Shown: positions 37,401 to 50,688 of the stretch, in pieces
How positions within the stretch are numbered: the stretch's first letter is position 1
Layout of the letters: the number at the start of each line of letters is the position of its first letter
From: Erythrocercus mccallii
Lineage: Eukaryota > Chordata > Aves > Passeriformes > Dicruridae
Length of the DNA: 64,000 nt
Reading direction: 5' to 3'
Assembly: GCA_013397435.1 (NCBI GenBank)
Contig: VZRG01002980.1
Location: 1 to 64,000 of the forward strand
Notes under the pieces: generated by a model
Seen by the model: only the letters and a program-made list of their open reading frames with translations
Database searches by the model: none
What the model was told of the DNA's origin: nothing
Translations under genes and position numbers: made by a program

Positions 37401-39464
37401 TTTCTTACTACATAATATTAATAAAAAGGGCAAATACCAAATGGAAAGGAGGAGAGCACTGAATAACATTTGTAGGACTGTGGAGGCAGGTGAACATCTC
37501 TTCTGAAGAGTTTTGATGAGAAAACTGGTATTCACTATAATACATAAACAAATACACAAAAAAGCACAACAATCAAAACAAAACAAAACAACCCTCCTCC
37601 CCCAAACAAAGTAATAACTTTCTGAATCAGTGTCTGTAAAGAGAAGATTCCATTTTTAGTGCAGTATTTTGAAGACATAGAGCTCTCAGTTAAGAAATGG
37701 CTTCTAAGAAAGCATTCTGCTAAGGACATTAGTAGGAGAGAGGGAAGAAGGTATGAGAGCAGTCACATCGAAAAGAAGTACAATTTTTAACATCAGTACC
37801 TAGAAAACACACCTGTTAGAAGAACCTTCAAATGTTTTTATTCTACAAGCATCTTCAGAAGAAGATCAATGGTAACCCTAAGCAGATGTGGAAATCGAAA
37901 TTTTTTACTCTTTGGAGCTTTTTGAGATTTGTTATTTTCCTTATGTTTTTGCCATTTTATTATTAATAGGGAGACCTATTCAGTCAGTCCAGCAAGGTCT
38001 GGGAATTTCTCTTGCTGATTTTATTCAGTTGGCATTTTTTCATGTTGTTGCTATTGTTTTCTTAACATTTTTCACTCTTCTGAAGCCCTTTGAGATGCCA
38101 TTCACAGGGAGTTCCTGAATTCTGCTCTAGTCAATGATATTCAAACATGGTCACCAGCACCCACTGTGCTGTTAATATTCACTTCCTTCATTCAAATGTC
38201 TCATTTACAATGTATTTTATTCTTTTGCAGATTATTATACTTTCTGCATCTGTGCTGAACAGTTACAGAGAGAAAGTATGCAACCTTGGCATACATCTCT
38301 CTTGATGTTACACTCTTTAGAAGATTCCCAATCTTTTTGTATTGCTATTTTCTCCCCAAGTAATCATTTTTTTCATTAGCTGCATATTTCATGTCACCAT
38401 TAAGCATTCAAAAATATGTATTAATCTGACATATTGGTTTTATCAACAGTCTTTTCAAAATCAACAAAATATTAATGAGCTTTACTTTCAACTTCTGGTG
38501 CATACATATACCATCATTTTGTTTCTCATGCTTAATTCTATGTAGAATCCAAACATACATCCTAAGTTGCTTATCTCACAGTCTTGATAATTACATGTGG
38601 AGTTTTAGCCATCTTTTTTTAAAGCAAATTTTATAGTTCAAAGGTTTTTATAGTCTCTAGTGAAGGAATAAAACCAATTATTTGAATAAGTTTTTATATT
38701 TATCTTGCAAAGTTTACTTTGAAGTTTACTTTGAAATTTTTCAAATTTTTAATAACATCCTGCCAATATATTCTGTTTTGCTTGATTGTGTCTGGCTTCT
38801 GCCTAGATGCCATTTTGTAAGTATGACAGTTTCACATCAGTAGCTTTTTGTTCAGATTTATAAAAATCACAAAAATCATTCAGAGATTGGCTATTCATGT
38901 AATAGCTCATCATTTTGGAAGTTGTGTGGGCATAAAACCTTTATTAATGTCATTAAAGGATGAGTTATAATCAAATATTTCAATGTTTTTATTTTACTCT
39001 CCCTGTGTGCCTAGGCTGCTGTTGGATGCTACAAAGTACTGATAATTGCTTACAGCCAGTGTGGATATGAAGACTACAGGCAGCTTGAGGGTCAAAGTCA
39101 CCTTTTGACATCGATCTCTCCAAATAATGGGCACTACTTTTCTGGACAAAATGAGTTTGATGAGTGTGATGGTACTTCACTTTAAATTGATGCATGCTGG
39201 ATTATCTGCTTTTAATGAAATTGTCTGATGTCATAGTCTGTGTCTTGTGATATTAAATGATCATTGTGGTTGTTGCGTTATACAGCTTGTGAAACAGAGT
39301 GGTTTGGGTCATGCTTGCAGGTTCCTGGTGGTATTTATTACATGAGCTACAGTTTATTATGGACAGGTTACCAGTCTATCTGAAACAACAGATATTTTTT
39401 GAATGAGCAGTCTTTTGGGACCCAAAACACATAATTGAGTTTTCATGCTTCACTTTTCCAGTGA
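34421..39464. other. Long AT-rich unique stretch
   Basis: About 5 kb without LTR or CR1 and without a credible exon. Low-complexity A/C tracts occur near 36476-36510 and 37560-37600. Confidence 0.4.
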
Positions 39465-40320
39465 TGTCAGAGACTGAAATGGTTCATGATTTAAAAATTG
39501 TTATGAAGGAGTTTTGCCCATTGTAGGAAAATCTGTATAAAGAAGCTACAACCACAGAAGCCCTGCCCTCCTTGCAGATGCCTCACTGGAACCTTGGACT
39601 GTGAGTTAAACTGCCCAGGTAAGATAAAGGGACACTATTGTTCAGTCATCTGAGGGGGAGGGAGAAGAATGCATACACAAGGAAGCCAAACCCAGCTGCA
39701 CTGAGAATCATCTCTGGCTGGGTTTGGGGTGGGAGAGACTACAGCCCACAGAGGCCAGGTTTACACAGAGTCTGCCCCCCCTCAACCGAGGGGAGAGGAA
39801 GAGGTTTCAGATGTGTGGTGTAACCTCTGGTCAGAGGCAGTGAACACACATCCTCCTTTACAAACCATCCCAGCTGTGAAACCTCCAACTCCAAAGGGCA
39901 CATCCACAGGACATTCACGTGAGAGGCAGCTGAGAGGATGTCATAATCCATCAGTGACCCCCCAAAGTGCTCCCCAGACTCGTTTCTGAAGCCTTGCACC
40001 ATAGCATTGCACTTGATGCAAAATGATGCAACAGATCCAGAGTCTGCTGCAAGAGACAGTGTCAAACTGCCCCCTTGCCCTGGGGTGGGGAGTGGTACCT
40101 GGGCCTGAGCGTTCTCACCTGGCCTGAGCATATATTAATCCATTAGATTTTATGTTTTCTGGAGAAGAAGAACCCTCTACCACCAAGACCAGCTGGAGAG
40201 GATCAACAGGACACCATCAGGATCCATGGAGTGGTGGTACCTTCTTTAATCTGTCTAGCTTTCTGTCACCCTACCTTTTTTCTATTTTTTTTCTCTTCCT
40301 TTTTCTCTCTTTATCTCTCT

Positions 40321-40351
<31 letters not shown>
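39465..40351 (+). mobile_element. LTR, TGTCAGAGACTG family (ERVK-like), copy 1
   Basis: Aligns in reverse complement to the LTR at 61422-62971 over about 39465-40250. Shared blocks include GAGACTGAAATGGTT, TTATGAAGGA, AGAGGCAGTGAACA or ATGCAGTGAACA, GATGCAACAGATCCA and CATATTAAT or CATATATTAAT (a possible TATA box near 40128). The 5' end TGTCAGAGACTG is clear. The 3' end is lost in a CT-rich tract and beyond, and a 6-bp TSD partner for CAGTGA (39459-39464) was not found. No viral reading frame adjoins it. Confidence 0.75.
40302..40351. repeat. (CT)n microsatellite within LTR
   Basis: Imperfect TTTCTCTCTTTATCTC units leading into about 13 CT units. It lies at the position where the related LTR at 61422-62971 carries its TTTTC and gap repeats. 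Confidence 0.9.
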
Positions 40352-40355
<4 letters not shown>

Positions 40356-43300
40356 TTACTAGCAAATAACATCCATAGTAATGACTTTGGCATATGGTCT
40401 CACTTGCACCTTAATTCGGGCAGAGACATTTCAAAGAACTTTAAAAGCAGGACCGTAACAAGTATTAGAATACTAAAAAGAATAGCTATTCCTCTGTTCT
40501 TTTTTTTTCTGTTAGGCTTGAGCCAAAAAGAATGAACTTATTTTTTTTCCTAGGTGCACTGTTAAAGTGAAAACACCAAAATATAGGTGTGAGTACTGTG
40601 CAGATTGCACAGTAGCAGCTGTTCCTGAACTGTTCCAGCCTAGCAAGCTCAAGCTTCAGAAACAAAACATCTGGAGGTGAGAGTAACTCGATCTGGAGGT
40701 GAGGGTAACTCGAGGTTACTCTGCCTCATCAGGCTTTATGGTCTACAATGCAGGTGTATCCACATTCTTCCCCACTATGAATGTCTCAGGTGTTAAAGCT
40801 GGATGAGGAAATAGTATTGATACATACCTGTATAAAAAATTACAACCAAAAGTTGTCACTCTCTCTTTTTGGTTCCTGTTGCAGCCTTCTGGCTCCATGG
40901 TGCAAAACCCTGAAATTTTTGCAGAAAGTCAGTATTGAGTTTATTTAAAAATAGAGAAACAAAGGTACTCAATTTTATATGTTTTTGCTAATATGCTTTA
41001 TGCTATACCCAATGTGAAGTGCTATGGAATGTAAGTACTGGTTTTATCTAATTGTACTCTGAAAAAAAATAGAAAAATGTAGATGCTCACAAGGTCATAG
41101 CTGTTGATTTGGCCTTCTACACATATAGAATATAAAAAAAATTAGTAGATTAATTTGAATTTTTAAACTATTTTTCTCTGTGTGTACCTTCTGTGCTTGC
41201 TTTTATTGCATGCATTAGCAAGAAAGATCATTGCTGGGTCACTGAAAGCGCAGACTTATAGCCAGTTAAACTATTTGCACAGAATAGATACTGTAGGTGT
41301 TGTTTAAACATGCGTGCCAGGACACCATCAAATCAAAACTAACTCTGATTTGCTCAAAAAATTGCTCAGATGAATGGTCTGTTAAAATATTGGGGCTTAT
41401 TATTTGCTACAAATGGTTTTAGTTTTTGTCTGTGTGGCCTTCACATGGGAACAAAAGCTCTGAGTTAATATTTTTTCACTTCAGAGTAAAAAGAACAACA
41501 AGCCAATTTTTTTTTTTTAACATCATATGTAAAATTACCTTTGCATGCTTCACACTCTTCCTTCATGGTAAAGGTATGTGGCGCAATCACATAGCAACTC
41601 ATACTGATGGAAATGAATGGCCAGGACATGATTGCAGCAAAGAATATAAGGACTTCTTTAAAGAGGACCAGAGAAAGAAGAGATACCTATCCTAGGAACT
41701 GCTCTGTGCCAGGGCCAAACAGAAAACAGCAAGCCTGAACTGACTTCTGCCACAGCTGCTATTGTTCCCAGTGGGAAAAAAAAATATTTAAAAGTCACTG
41801 CAGGTACTAGGAAAATAGGGACAGCCAGGGCAGAAGTGGGAGGAGAGAACAGTGAAGAGACAGTGCTAAGTGATGCAGGTGAGACAGTAAATGACAGGCC
41901 AGAGTGGATCAGGATACTGGAGCTTTTTTAAGAAAAGGGCAATGAGGGTTTTTTACCCTACATGATTACCTCACGCATTCAGTCACACTCTCCCCTTTAG
42001 CTCTTGTCCTCTTTAGGTTTCACCATTCCTTCACTGTGGGAGGTCTTTCCAGGCCCAGGAAGTCTCTAGAAAACTGGGTTGGTTCCCTCTGTGCTGTTGC
42101 TCATCCTTATCCTTCTCAGCTGTTCCCTCTCAAGGTACCCAAGCATCCCTCTTTTTTTGGTCTTCTTACAGCCCCCTGATTTCCAGGATCTTCCCTCACT
42201 TCCAGGATCTCTTCTCCAGCAAAGATCTTCACTGTTTCAGGATGATCTTCTTTCCAAGACCAGTTTATATAGGAATCCTTTTCAGTGAAAGTCTTTTCCA
42301 AATCCTCAGTTCTCCCATTTTCCCCATTTCAAGAGTCTATATGCTAAAACACAACACCTGATCAGGCTCTTAATTGGTGGTTTTATCTTACGTTTCTTTA
42401 TTAATTTGAGGATTTGGGGCAGGACAGTTTTGTTTAGTCCAAATGCCTAAAGATTTTTCAAAGAAAAATTTTCTATTCATATCTGTTGCTGCCAGCAGGT
42501 AGTGAACTTCTTGAGAGTTCAAGAATTTAATTTGGGGCATTCATACACACACACAGACACTGACACAGACCCACATGGACAGACAGACACACACATACCC
42601 CTACATTGTTTTTGTTTTTGCATCCATGAAAGCAAGTAAAAAATAATTTTGGGAAGAAGAAACAAAAAATTTCCAAGGGGTCAGAACATTACATATGCCT
42701 AAAATAATAGTAAAAAAAAAATGTTGTGAATAAATATACTGTGATGGATCTTGCCATTCTACAGCATTATCACACATCATGCTGGTGCTGATGCAGCATT
42801 GCAGTTGGGAAATACTTTCAAAAGTTTATTCACTGGTGGGAGATTGTGTGGGTGAAGAAAATACAGCAAAAGAGAAGAAAAAAGCTGGAGAAATCTGGTG
42901 AACTCTAGCTCAGAATGTCAAGCAAGCCCACTTTATTATCTGTCCCACATACCTTTCTCTTAGACATCTGTCTAGACTGCATCTCTCAGCTGCTGACAAG
43001 CTTGTTGAATCCTATTAACTCTTCAGGTCCACTGACATCTAGCTTAATTCTCAACATTGTCAAGCATTTACAAAAGAATAAAAATTCTGCAGACTAAAAA
43101 TTCCAGAAAAAAATGTATTAAACAATCTCTCTCACTCTCAGCTTTAGTCTTTTATAAGCCTTCATAAGCCTTACCATAGTGCAGGGTTTTTTTTCCAAGT
43201 AGAGCTGTCAACACTACAGAAGAGTCTAAAAAATATTTTCTATTCCTGTGTATTAGCATGGCCTTAATAATTAATGGATCCTACCTTTTCATCTGAGTCT

Positions 43301-43362
43301 CTCAAAAATTTTTATGGAGCTAGTATATTTCATCCCTGTGCCATGGCAAGATGCCAAACCAA
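40352..43362. other. Mixed unique sequence
   Basis: The first 200 bases may still belong to the LTR. A 22-bp tandem pair lies at 40669-40712 and a CA-rich tract near 42545-42596. No gene seen; frames at 41426-41695 and 42079-42301 are unrecognised. Confidence 0.35.
40669..40712. repeat. 2 x 22-bp tandem repeat
   Basis: Unit ATCTGGAGGTGAGAGTAACT plus CG occurs twice with one change (A to G in the middle). It is followed by an inverted echo, GGTTACTC, making a short palindrome around CTCGAGGTTAC. Confidence 0.9.
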
Positions 43363-43782
43363 GAATCATAAAATCACAGAATAATTTGTACTGGAAGATA
43401 CCTTAAAGATCATCTTGTTGCACACCCCTGCCATAGGCAGGGACACCTTCCACTAGACCAGATTGCTCAGAGACCCCATCCAGCCTGGTCTTGAGCAGCC
43501 ACAGCTTCTCCGTGCAATGGGTGCCAGTTTCTCACCACCCTAACAGTAAAGAATTTCTTCTTAATATCTAGTCTATATATACCTCTTTTAGTTTAATACC
43601 ATTTCCCCTTGCATTACCACTACACATCCCTGTGTAAATTCCTTCTCCATCTCTCTTGTAGAGGCACTGGGAGAGGCTCTAAGGTCTCCCAAAGCCTTGT
43701 CTTCTTGGTGAAAAACTTCAACTCTCTCAGCCTGTCCCTGTAGGAGAGGTGCTCCAGCTCTCTGATCATTTCACCTCTGAAA
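43363..43782 (-). mobile_element. CR1 LINE 3' end
   Basis: GAATCATAAAATCACAGAAT, then ATACCTTAAAGATCATC, CAGGGACACCTTCCACTAG, AGTAAAGAATTTCTTCTTAA and CTCTCAGCCTGTCCCTGTAG. About 420 bp of the reverse complement of CR1, degraded. Confidence 0.9.
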
Positions 43783-45629
43783 AAATGTCAGACTTTCACT
43801 GGATTTCAGTACTTCAAATAACATTTGAAAGAGTGAAAATTGTGAAGAAAAGGTGTAATTAAAGTATGAATTTTATATATTGTATACAATTTTATGTATA
43901 TGAGCACTAAATTGTTTGTTAGTTTCCAGTCAGCGCCATGAGCCCTTTGGTCATATAAGTTCTTTAGTTTGACTAAATTACAAGGTTAATTTTTCATTGA
44001 AAACTCAGATAAAACTTTCTGAGCTTCCTAAAAATATTTTTTATTAGTCTTGTTGCCTTTAGCTCTCTGATTCAGATTTCAGCCTGAGGACTAACTTGCC
44101 AAGGAAAAAGTAGAGAATGCTCTGAACTTATAGCCTGGAATAAAAATATGGAAATAAGAAAATCATCATCAATCAAAACTAAAACCTTTGGAATGTCTGT
44201 TCTTCTTCATCACAGACACACTCAGCTGTCTTCTGAAACACACAAATGTGCGTGAACCTGCACATTCTTAAGTTAAAAATAATCTTTAGAGAAAAAAAAT
44301 CAGAAATTGCTGGGGTAGAGAATTCTATTCATTTTATATTTTACTCTTTTGCTTAAATGATTGTTGTTTGTTTTGATCCACATGAAGCAAAAAGTGGTTG
44401 ACTGAAATAGGACTTTTACCAGAATGAAAGTATCTGGAGAATCATCTTTTGAAGCTGTTTTGCTTCTTCATGAAGGGTTAGGAGAACAAAAATAAAATCT
44501 AAAAAAACCCCCAAAAACTGAAGACTTGGTAGGACCTGTCCATCTTTCATTTCCGTCATACAGGAAATCTTCCATTTTCCAGAAATGATCCTTGTCCTTG
44601 TCATTTTAGGGCTCACCTGTCTGGCCTGTCATTGCACAGCTCTTGTGCTTGGCTTCATTTCTCTTCTTTACTGTGTTTGCTCTTGGCTACCACTGTGGCA
44701 TCAAATTCTGTGTTTCTCCTTCCATTTAAACAAATGGAAATTTACATTATTGAAAACAAATAAAAATTAAAACAAATTTAAATTATTTGAAAATGCACAA
44801 CTGTGGGGGTGGACCACAGTACAAATATTCTTATAACAAGCAGTAACACCTAGAGGGCTTTTAGTCAGAATATTTGCCACTATTTATGGATTTTGCTAAA
44901 TGGATGATAATATCAGCATACACTTTAATATTCTCTGATCCTCTCTCCACTTTTGAGAAGTGTTATTGTAACTGGCATTTGCTTACACATTCATGAAATT
45001 GTCCATTTTTCCTTCAGAGTATGCCTTTCCTCCTTCTCTAAGCAAGGATAAACTGCACTTTTGGAAATGATCTTTTACAACTTACTCTTAGATTTATACC
45101 TGAATTGTAAAGAGTCCTATAAGAACTGCTAATGAAGGAAATGGTGTCTAACAAATAATGTTTTTAGGGTACAATTTATTGAAACATTTAATTTGTTTAA
45201 AAGGTTGAGATAAGAAGGCAAATAGCTTCTCTATCAGAATGGTTTATACAAAAATATTTTTCTGTAGAACTTGATTCCCCAATTATAAAATAGTAAAAGT
45301 AGTTGAATGCCCACAGAAATATATATGAGATGTAGAGGCAGTCAGATATGAGAGTATCTTTCTGTACCTTCTGATTGAAGTGTAGGTTAGTGTTTTCTGG
45401 ACTGCATCATTAGGGTTTCAAAGACATGATAATCTTTCTATTTTCTAAGTGCTAGAATAAATTTTTAAAAACATGAAAAAAATTTCTATGATGATTGTGG
45501 GAAAAGAAAGCTCAAGTTCCCATTTTAGACATATTTCTATAATGAGGAAAACAGAAATTAAGCTGTTACCAGTAGTATCACTGTAATTCCCTCTTTGCAT
45601 TAGCTTTCAATTCACTTTTAAAGTGGAAA
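43783..45629. other. AT-rich unique sequence
   Basis: No element recognised. Confidence 0.4.
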
Positions 45630-46114
45630 TCGATTGTATACCTTTGACTAGGGAGACTAGTATTGGTATGGGAGTTGGTCAAGCTGAAGCAACTATAAAC
45701 CTAAGGCCATGGGAAACCCCTTTCTAGTTGTGGCAAGCAGTAAAGGTTCATGGGAGTTTGCATGTTAATTAAGTCATTCTCAATAAGGCTATGCTTTTAT
45801 GATTGGTCAGTTATGTTTTACAAATATAGTTATGTTCAGTTTGAGTTTCTGATTGGACTCTTACCGTCAGACCTACTCTATATATTGTCATGTTTTCCTC
45901 AATTCAGGTCTTCGAAGGAGTTCTATATGTACGGCCTATTTCTTTGGTTTGCTATTAAAGTCTTTTCGGGCTTTCTTTGTTGTTCCCACTTCTTGATTGT
46001 CGATGTTAGTGACTCCCGCTGGCGGGAGTGCCCTAGCCTTTGTCTCCCTGCTGACAAGGATCTATTGCCACTTCTTGCAGCTAGATCCAGGCAGACACAT
46101 TGGGTGCACCTACA
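45630..46114 (+). mobile_element. LTR, probable ERV1 type, ends approximate
   Basis: Shows LTR promoter order: CCAAT-type boxes GATTGGTC (45801) and GATTGGAC (45851), TATA box CTATATATTG (near 45879), then polyadenylation signal ATTAAA (45954-45959) followed by a T/G-rich, U5-like stretch. An 8-bp hairpin follows at 46012-46029. Probable ends are TGTATACC near 45635 and CACCTACA at 46114. No TSD could be fixed, so the ends are uncertain by tens of bases. Confidence 0.65.
46012..46029 (+). other. Perfect hairpin in LTR U5
   Basis: ACTCCCGC (46012-46019) pairs with GCGGGAGT (46022-46029), separated by TG. Eight base pairs, realistically seven with a four-base loop. It lies 50-70 bases after the polyadenylation signal. 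Confidence 0.8.
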
Positions 46115-49100
46115 CTTTATGTGTGTGAATTTATAGATCTCAGATTGTACTCAAGAAAGACTTTTTTAAAGTTGTCAGGAGAAATATCCATGCAAATTTC
46201 ATCAGAATGCTATTCAAGTCAGCATATGACTTGGCTGGTAAGTCATTTACCATTCTGATTCTATGGTGCATTAATCACATTCCTTCCACCATACTTAATA
46301 ATATTCAAAGCTGCTACAGGTTCATAATTATTATGGTTCTGATAACAGTTAACAAGTGTACAGCAAGTCTGGTGATACATAATTAACAAATCTTCATCCA
46401 CTTAATTAGCTTTCCCTTCACGTGCCATTTGCATAGTGTGCAGCACTATTTTGACTTTTGAGGGTATATGTAATTTTTTGAGAGTGAAAAGGGTGTGATG
46501 TCTCAAAGCTATTTTTACATTTTTACATTTACTTTTTTTACATTTACATTACTACTTATTCAGTAGTAGTAGAAACCTGCCAATGAGTTGTGATTTTCCC
46601 AGTGGGATGGTGACTCTGCTCCCTTACAAGAAGCTGCAGGCACATTGTGAATTGCTGTGGTGTGGCATATGTCTGCTTGATGGTCTTCCTGCCTGGAATT
46701 GTGCTGCAGTACCCAGAAATAACCCAGCTGTCTTTATATACTGCCTTGTAGAAAAAGTGATGCCTTTACGACATAAATTGTCTAATACTTGATTTTTCAG
46801 ATTTAGCTCTGCCTCAAATCTAGCCTCTTGGAAGCACAGTTCCTTCCTCCATGGAAGCAGTCTTTCTGTCTAACTGCTGAATATGCTGGTTATATCATAG
46901 AAAGAATAGGGAATTTCCTAGTGATGTAGTTTCCTTTAAACTACTTCTACCTGCCTACTGGGGCAAGGATGGAGCAATCTCTTGGTCTTTTGCTTTCTTC
47001 TGGTGGCTGTTCCTGTCTCAGGGAAAGAATGGTTTTGCCAGTTTTTCTCTTTTAGACTCCCTGATGCTCTTTAACCTTTCTGCTTCCTCAAGTGGAGGAA
47101 ACAGAAGGGTTACTTCACTTGGTCTTGCTGTTCCCACCATTGCCATCCATTACCAGCAAAAGGCTCTGGCACACCTTGCCTGAGGCAAGACTCAAGCAAG
47201 ACTGGATTGGATGCATGATTTTGTGGGAGCTCTGTAGCCACAGCAGTCCTGGTGAGTGCATAGCAGATTACAGACTTTCTGCTGGCTGGATACTACAATT
47301 AAGTTACTTGTAGAAACTCACCTTTTGTAGGATGCTTGTAGGGTGCCAAGGCCCTTCCTGTGCATTCTTCTGCACAACTCACCACATCACACCCTGTATT
47401 ATGGGCTGCACATTCTCTGCCTGCTCTGATTGCTACACTCTCCACACTGCTTTTCCTAGGTGTGAACATGCAAAAAAAAGTGGATTTCTCATTCTCCTGC
47501 TCTTGTTTTCTCTCATTCTGATGTGTTTTGTAATAATTAGAGATGGTGTTAGATATCAGTCACTGTCAAGACATGTTTTAATTAACCTGAGTTTGAAAGA
47601 AGACTTTAAAAAATATATATTTATATAACTTAAATGACTCTCCGTAAGTATTATTCATAATTTTGCTTAAAGTGCTTAAATATTTAATTTTGTTTAAATA
47701 ATTTTATTTTAAATGGAGTTCAATTTTCATGATGAAACATTTGCAGCCTCCTTTCTTAATCATTAAAGAAACATAGAACTTCTTTCTAATTTTTATCCCA
47801 ATTGCTGGACTAATAATGTCACTTTTGTAAGAGAGTTGTTCAAATTAATGAAGTTTAGATAAATACAAGTATTCTGATAAAGGTCCAAATTACAGTCTTT
47901 AGTAAATAAAATGGGTCTTTAACAATATTAATTTAACAATTTTTATTTAACAATATTTAACAATAGTAATCCATTAATAAAGTGATTATAGCAGTTTGGT
48001 TTGCCATGTGGTTGTGGTTTTGGTTTTGTTTTAATTACTGATCAACAACTCTTTCAGTTTGTCACATCTCTGTATAACAGCTTTCTCATGTGATTCACTG
48101 TTTTGGAAGGCAAGACCTGAGCAAAACGAGTGGTCTTTTTGAAAGAAACATTCTCCACTAGTTTCAATTTTTATTACATTGGCAGTGAAGGGGGTTTTTT
48201 GTTTATGTGTCTCTTTACCATTACTCCTCAAATCAAAGATTAAACAGTGACGTGGCAGTCAGATGAATATGCTTTGCTTTTATAACGGGAATATAATGCA
48301 GTCAATAAACCAAAATTTTTCATAAATAACTTTTGAAGGATTTTTCCTTAGTGCACTTGTACTGATAACCTATCTTCCAGCAATTTTTCGGTTTAATTGC
48401 ATTTGTTTTGACTGTGTTTACCCCTTTCTCTCTGCTTGCTCCAAATAATGAGAAAATTAGTTAGCTGGCATAAATGCTAATGTAAAATTTATTTTACCTG
48501 TATATTGCCAAATATTTGTAGGAATAAACTATAACTCATATACAACATAATTCACAGATGCAATCTCATTATAAGATTTTGGTTCATTAAATAAAATAAA
48601 TAGATTTTCTCACTGTGTTTAATCAAATCAGCTGGACTTACAAAATACAAATGTTTAAAGCTGTACTTTGGAAGTTACTGATTGGTGTTTGTACACACTA
48701 TTTGTCAGATGACAAGGCAATGGCTCATGTGAATTGGATACTCAAGTTAGTTTATTTGGGTCTATTTAATGAAATTCATACACGAAGTAGGTGTTTATTT
48801 ACAGGCAGCATATAAACAGAATTGAATTTGCTAACATATAACTTCTGTGTAGGGTAAGAGTTACAGAAGAAAGCAAGTGCTCATTAGCTACATAAAATAT
48901 ATAGTAGGTCTACAAAGCAGCCTATCATACAGTGCTATGATGAGAAAAAGAAAAAATATGCAAAATATAAAGTCATAAGAAAAGAAATTGATTTTGTCAC
49001 CATATTTTGCAATCCTGGTTATTTTGTTAAATTTCCTGAAAACTCTGGCTTTAGAACTGAATTATAAAATGAAAACTCTCATTTATTTAAAGAAAGATTT

Positions 49101-49288
49101 AGTGGGTTTTGTGCAAGAATAAAGCTCAGCTATTATAAACCCAATAACAGTATTAAATAAAAAAACCCAAGGTAAATGGTTTTTAAAATCTCATTTTCTA
49201 AACTTGAAGATAAGTATACCATGGCTTGGCAAATCATCCTTGATCTTGGATAGCCATCCTTGGTCATTTGTTTGAAATATAATCATTA
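46115..49288. other. Unique sequence, AT-rich
   Basis: 46570-47330 is richer in GC than its surroundings but shows no recognisable repeat end or exon. Short TTTAACAAT-type repetition at 47921-47968 and TTTACATT-type repetition at 46510-46555. Confidence 0.35.
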
Positions 49289-49293
49289 CTCAG

Positions 49294-49991
49294 TGTTATA
49301 GGTGAACATATGATGTAATTCGTGCTATGTTATTTTATAATAATATTTTGTTAAATTGTATAAAATGTATTTGTGCAAAAGTCAGGCTTCTCCAGGAAAG
49401 CTCACATATTACAAGCAGCAGCAGCAGATGGGAGAGGCGCTGCCCACCGGCAGCAGAGACAAGAAACATTAACATGAACTGGCCAGGCAACTTCTCCTAT
49501 TCACCTAGAGGAGAGGCACTAATGGGCATCCTAAAGTAGAACAATGGAGAAGCACAGCCTCAACGGCCAAGCCATAAGCCTCTAGAAACCAGCTATCAAA
49601 GCTATTGTCAAGCCTCAAGCACAGCCATCATAAAACAAAAACAGACTCTACCTGAAACCAGGATACACCCTGGCTCACTTCAAATTACATTGTCCAACTA
49701 CGGATGACTTCATCTCCACCAGGAAAAGCTATTTTCTTCATTGTCCGCCTCAGCCCCAGGCTATGAAAAACAGTATAAAACCACACCACAGAACACGTCT
49801 TCGTGGACGCAGAGACAGTGTCGCTTTGACGCAGACTCTGTGACACCAGGTGCTGATCCCTGGGCCAGCACCTTCGGGATATTGAGATTCGTTGGCTCAT
49901 TTTTCTATTTTCCAAATGTATCTGAAATTGTAATTAATAAAACCATTTCATTTTTCATTAAATTCAGATTGGCGATTTTTCATTTATAACA
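49294..49991 (+). mobile_element. Solo LTR, TGTTATA...TATAACA family, 5-bp TSD
   Basis: A 698-bp LTR starting TGTTATAGG and ending TTTATAACA, flanked by perfect CTCAG duplications (49289-49293 and 49992-49996). TATA box CAGTATAAAA at 49771-49780 and polyadenylation signal AATAAA at 49936-49941 fix the sense as plus. Between them lies a hairpin (49849-49872). The 3' end (AATAAAA...AATTCAGATTGGCG...ATAACA) resembles the sense 3' ends of the LTRs at 50689-51362 and 53163-53877, so it is a related subfamily. A 60-70 codon frame at its start has no meaning. Confidence 0.9.
49849..49872 (+). other. R-region hairpin of LTR
   Basis: GGTGCTG (49849-49855) pairs with CAGCACC (49866-49872) around a 10-base loop ATCCCTGGGC. 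It corresponds in position to GTGCCGG/CCGGCAC hairpins in the related LTRs downstream. Confidence 0.75.
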
Positions 49992-49996
49992 CTCAG

Positions 49997-50556
49997 GAAC
50001 TTGTTCAGCTCACTACTTAGGACCTATGAGTATGAACAAAAGCTATTTGTGTTGTTCCTTGTGATTAGATCTGATTTAAAAAAAAAAAGATCATTTTGTC
50101 TTGAAGCCCTTAATCAAAGTGTGCCGAAGGATTTTTACTTTGCTGTAACCAGTGTAGTGTATGCATGTGCACATGTGTATCTTAAGGGGATTGCCTTTGG
50201 TTCAACAAACTTCTGCATATGAGTGCTGAGCCTGTCTTGATTATTGAATTGAATGACTTTTTCCTAGTTGAATTGAATTGAATGGCGTTTTCCTAGTTTG
50301 AGATGAAAATACAGAATTTGTAACAATAATGACTAACAAGAATACAGAAGTTTTTACAGTAATGACTAACAAAATGCTCAGTTTATATGGTGTTTAACGT
50401 TTTGGTTTCTGTATCATTCTTTTTATGAGAAGTGAATAAGCAGAAAAGCAACAATGAGGTTATTCGTAAGTTATTTGTGATACTGGACACTCGCAGAAAG
50501 GAGAGGAAGGACCAGAGATATTTAAATATAGCTGGAAATACACAGTTGGCTGAATG
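49997..50556. other. Spacer with small duplications
   Basis: GAATTGAATG...TTTTTCCTAGTT-like words repeat near 50247-50299 and AATGACTAACAA repeats near 50327-50371. Otherwise no element. Confidence 0.4.
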
Positions 50557-50688
50557 TGTTGGTTTGGAAAGATAGGTGTCTGCCAGGAAGGACAGGAGCC
50601 TCCCTTGGAATGGAGAATGTAAACCCTCTACCTCCAAATTATTATAATTCTGAAATTAAGGGCCTCTCAGGCAAAGATATGAGGATAG

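Noticed and set aside
42545..42596. CA-rich tract as a functional repeat
   Set aside because: Interrupted simple sequence common in vertebrate DNA.
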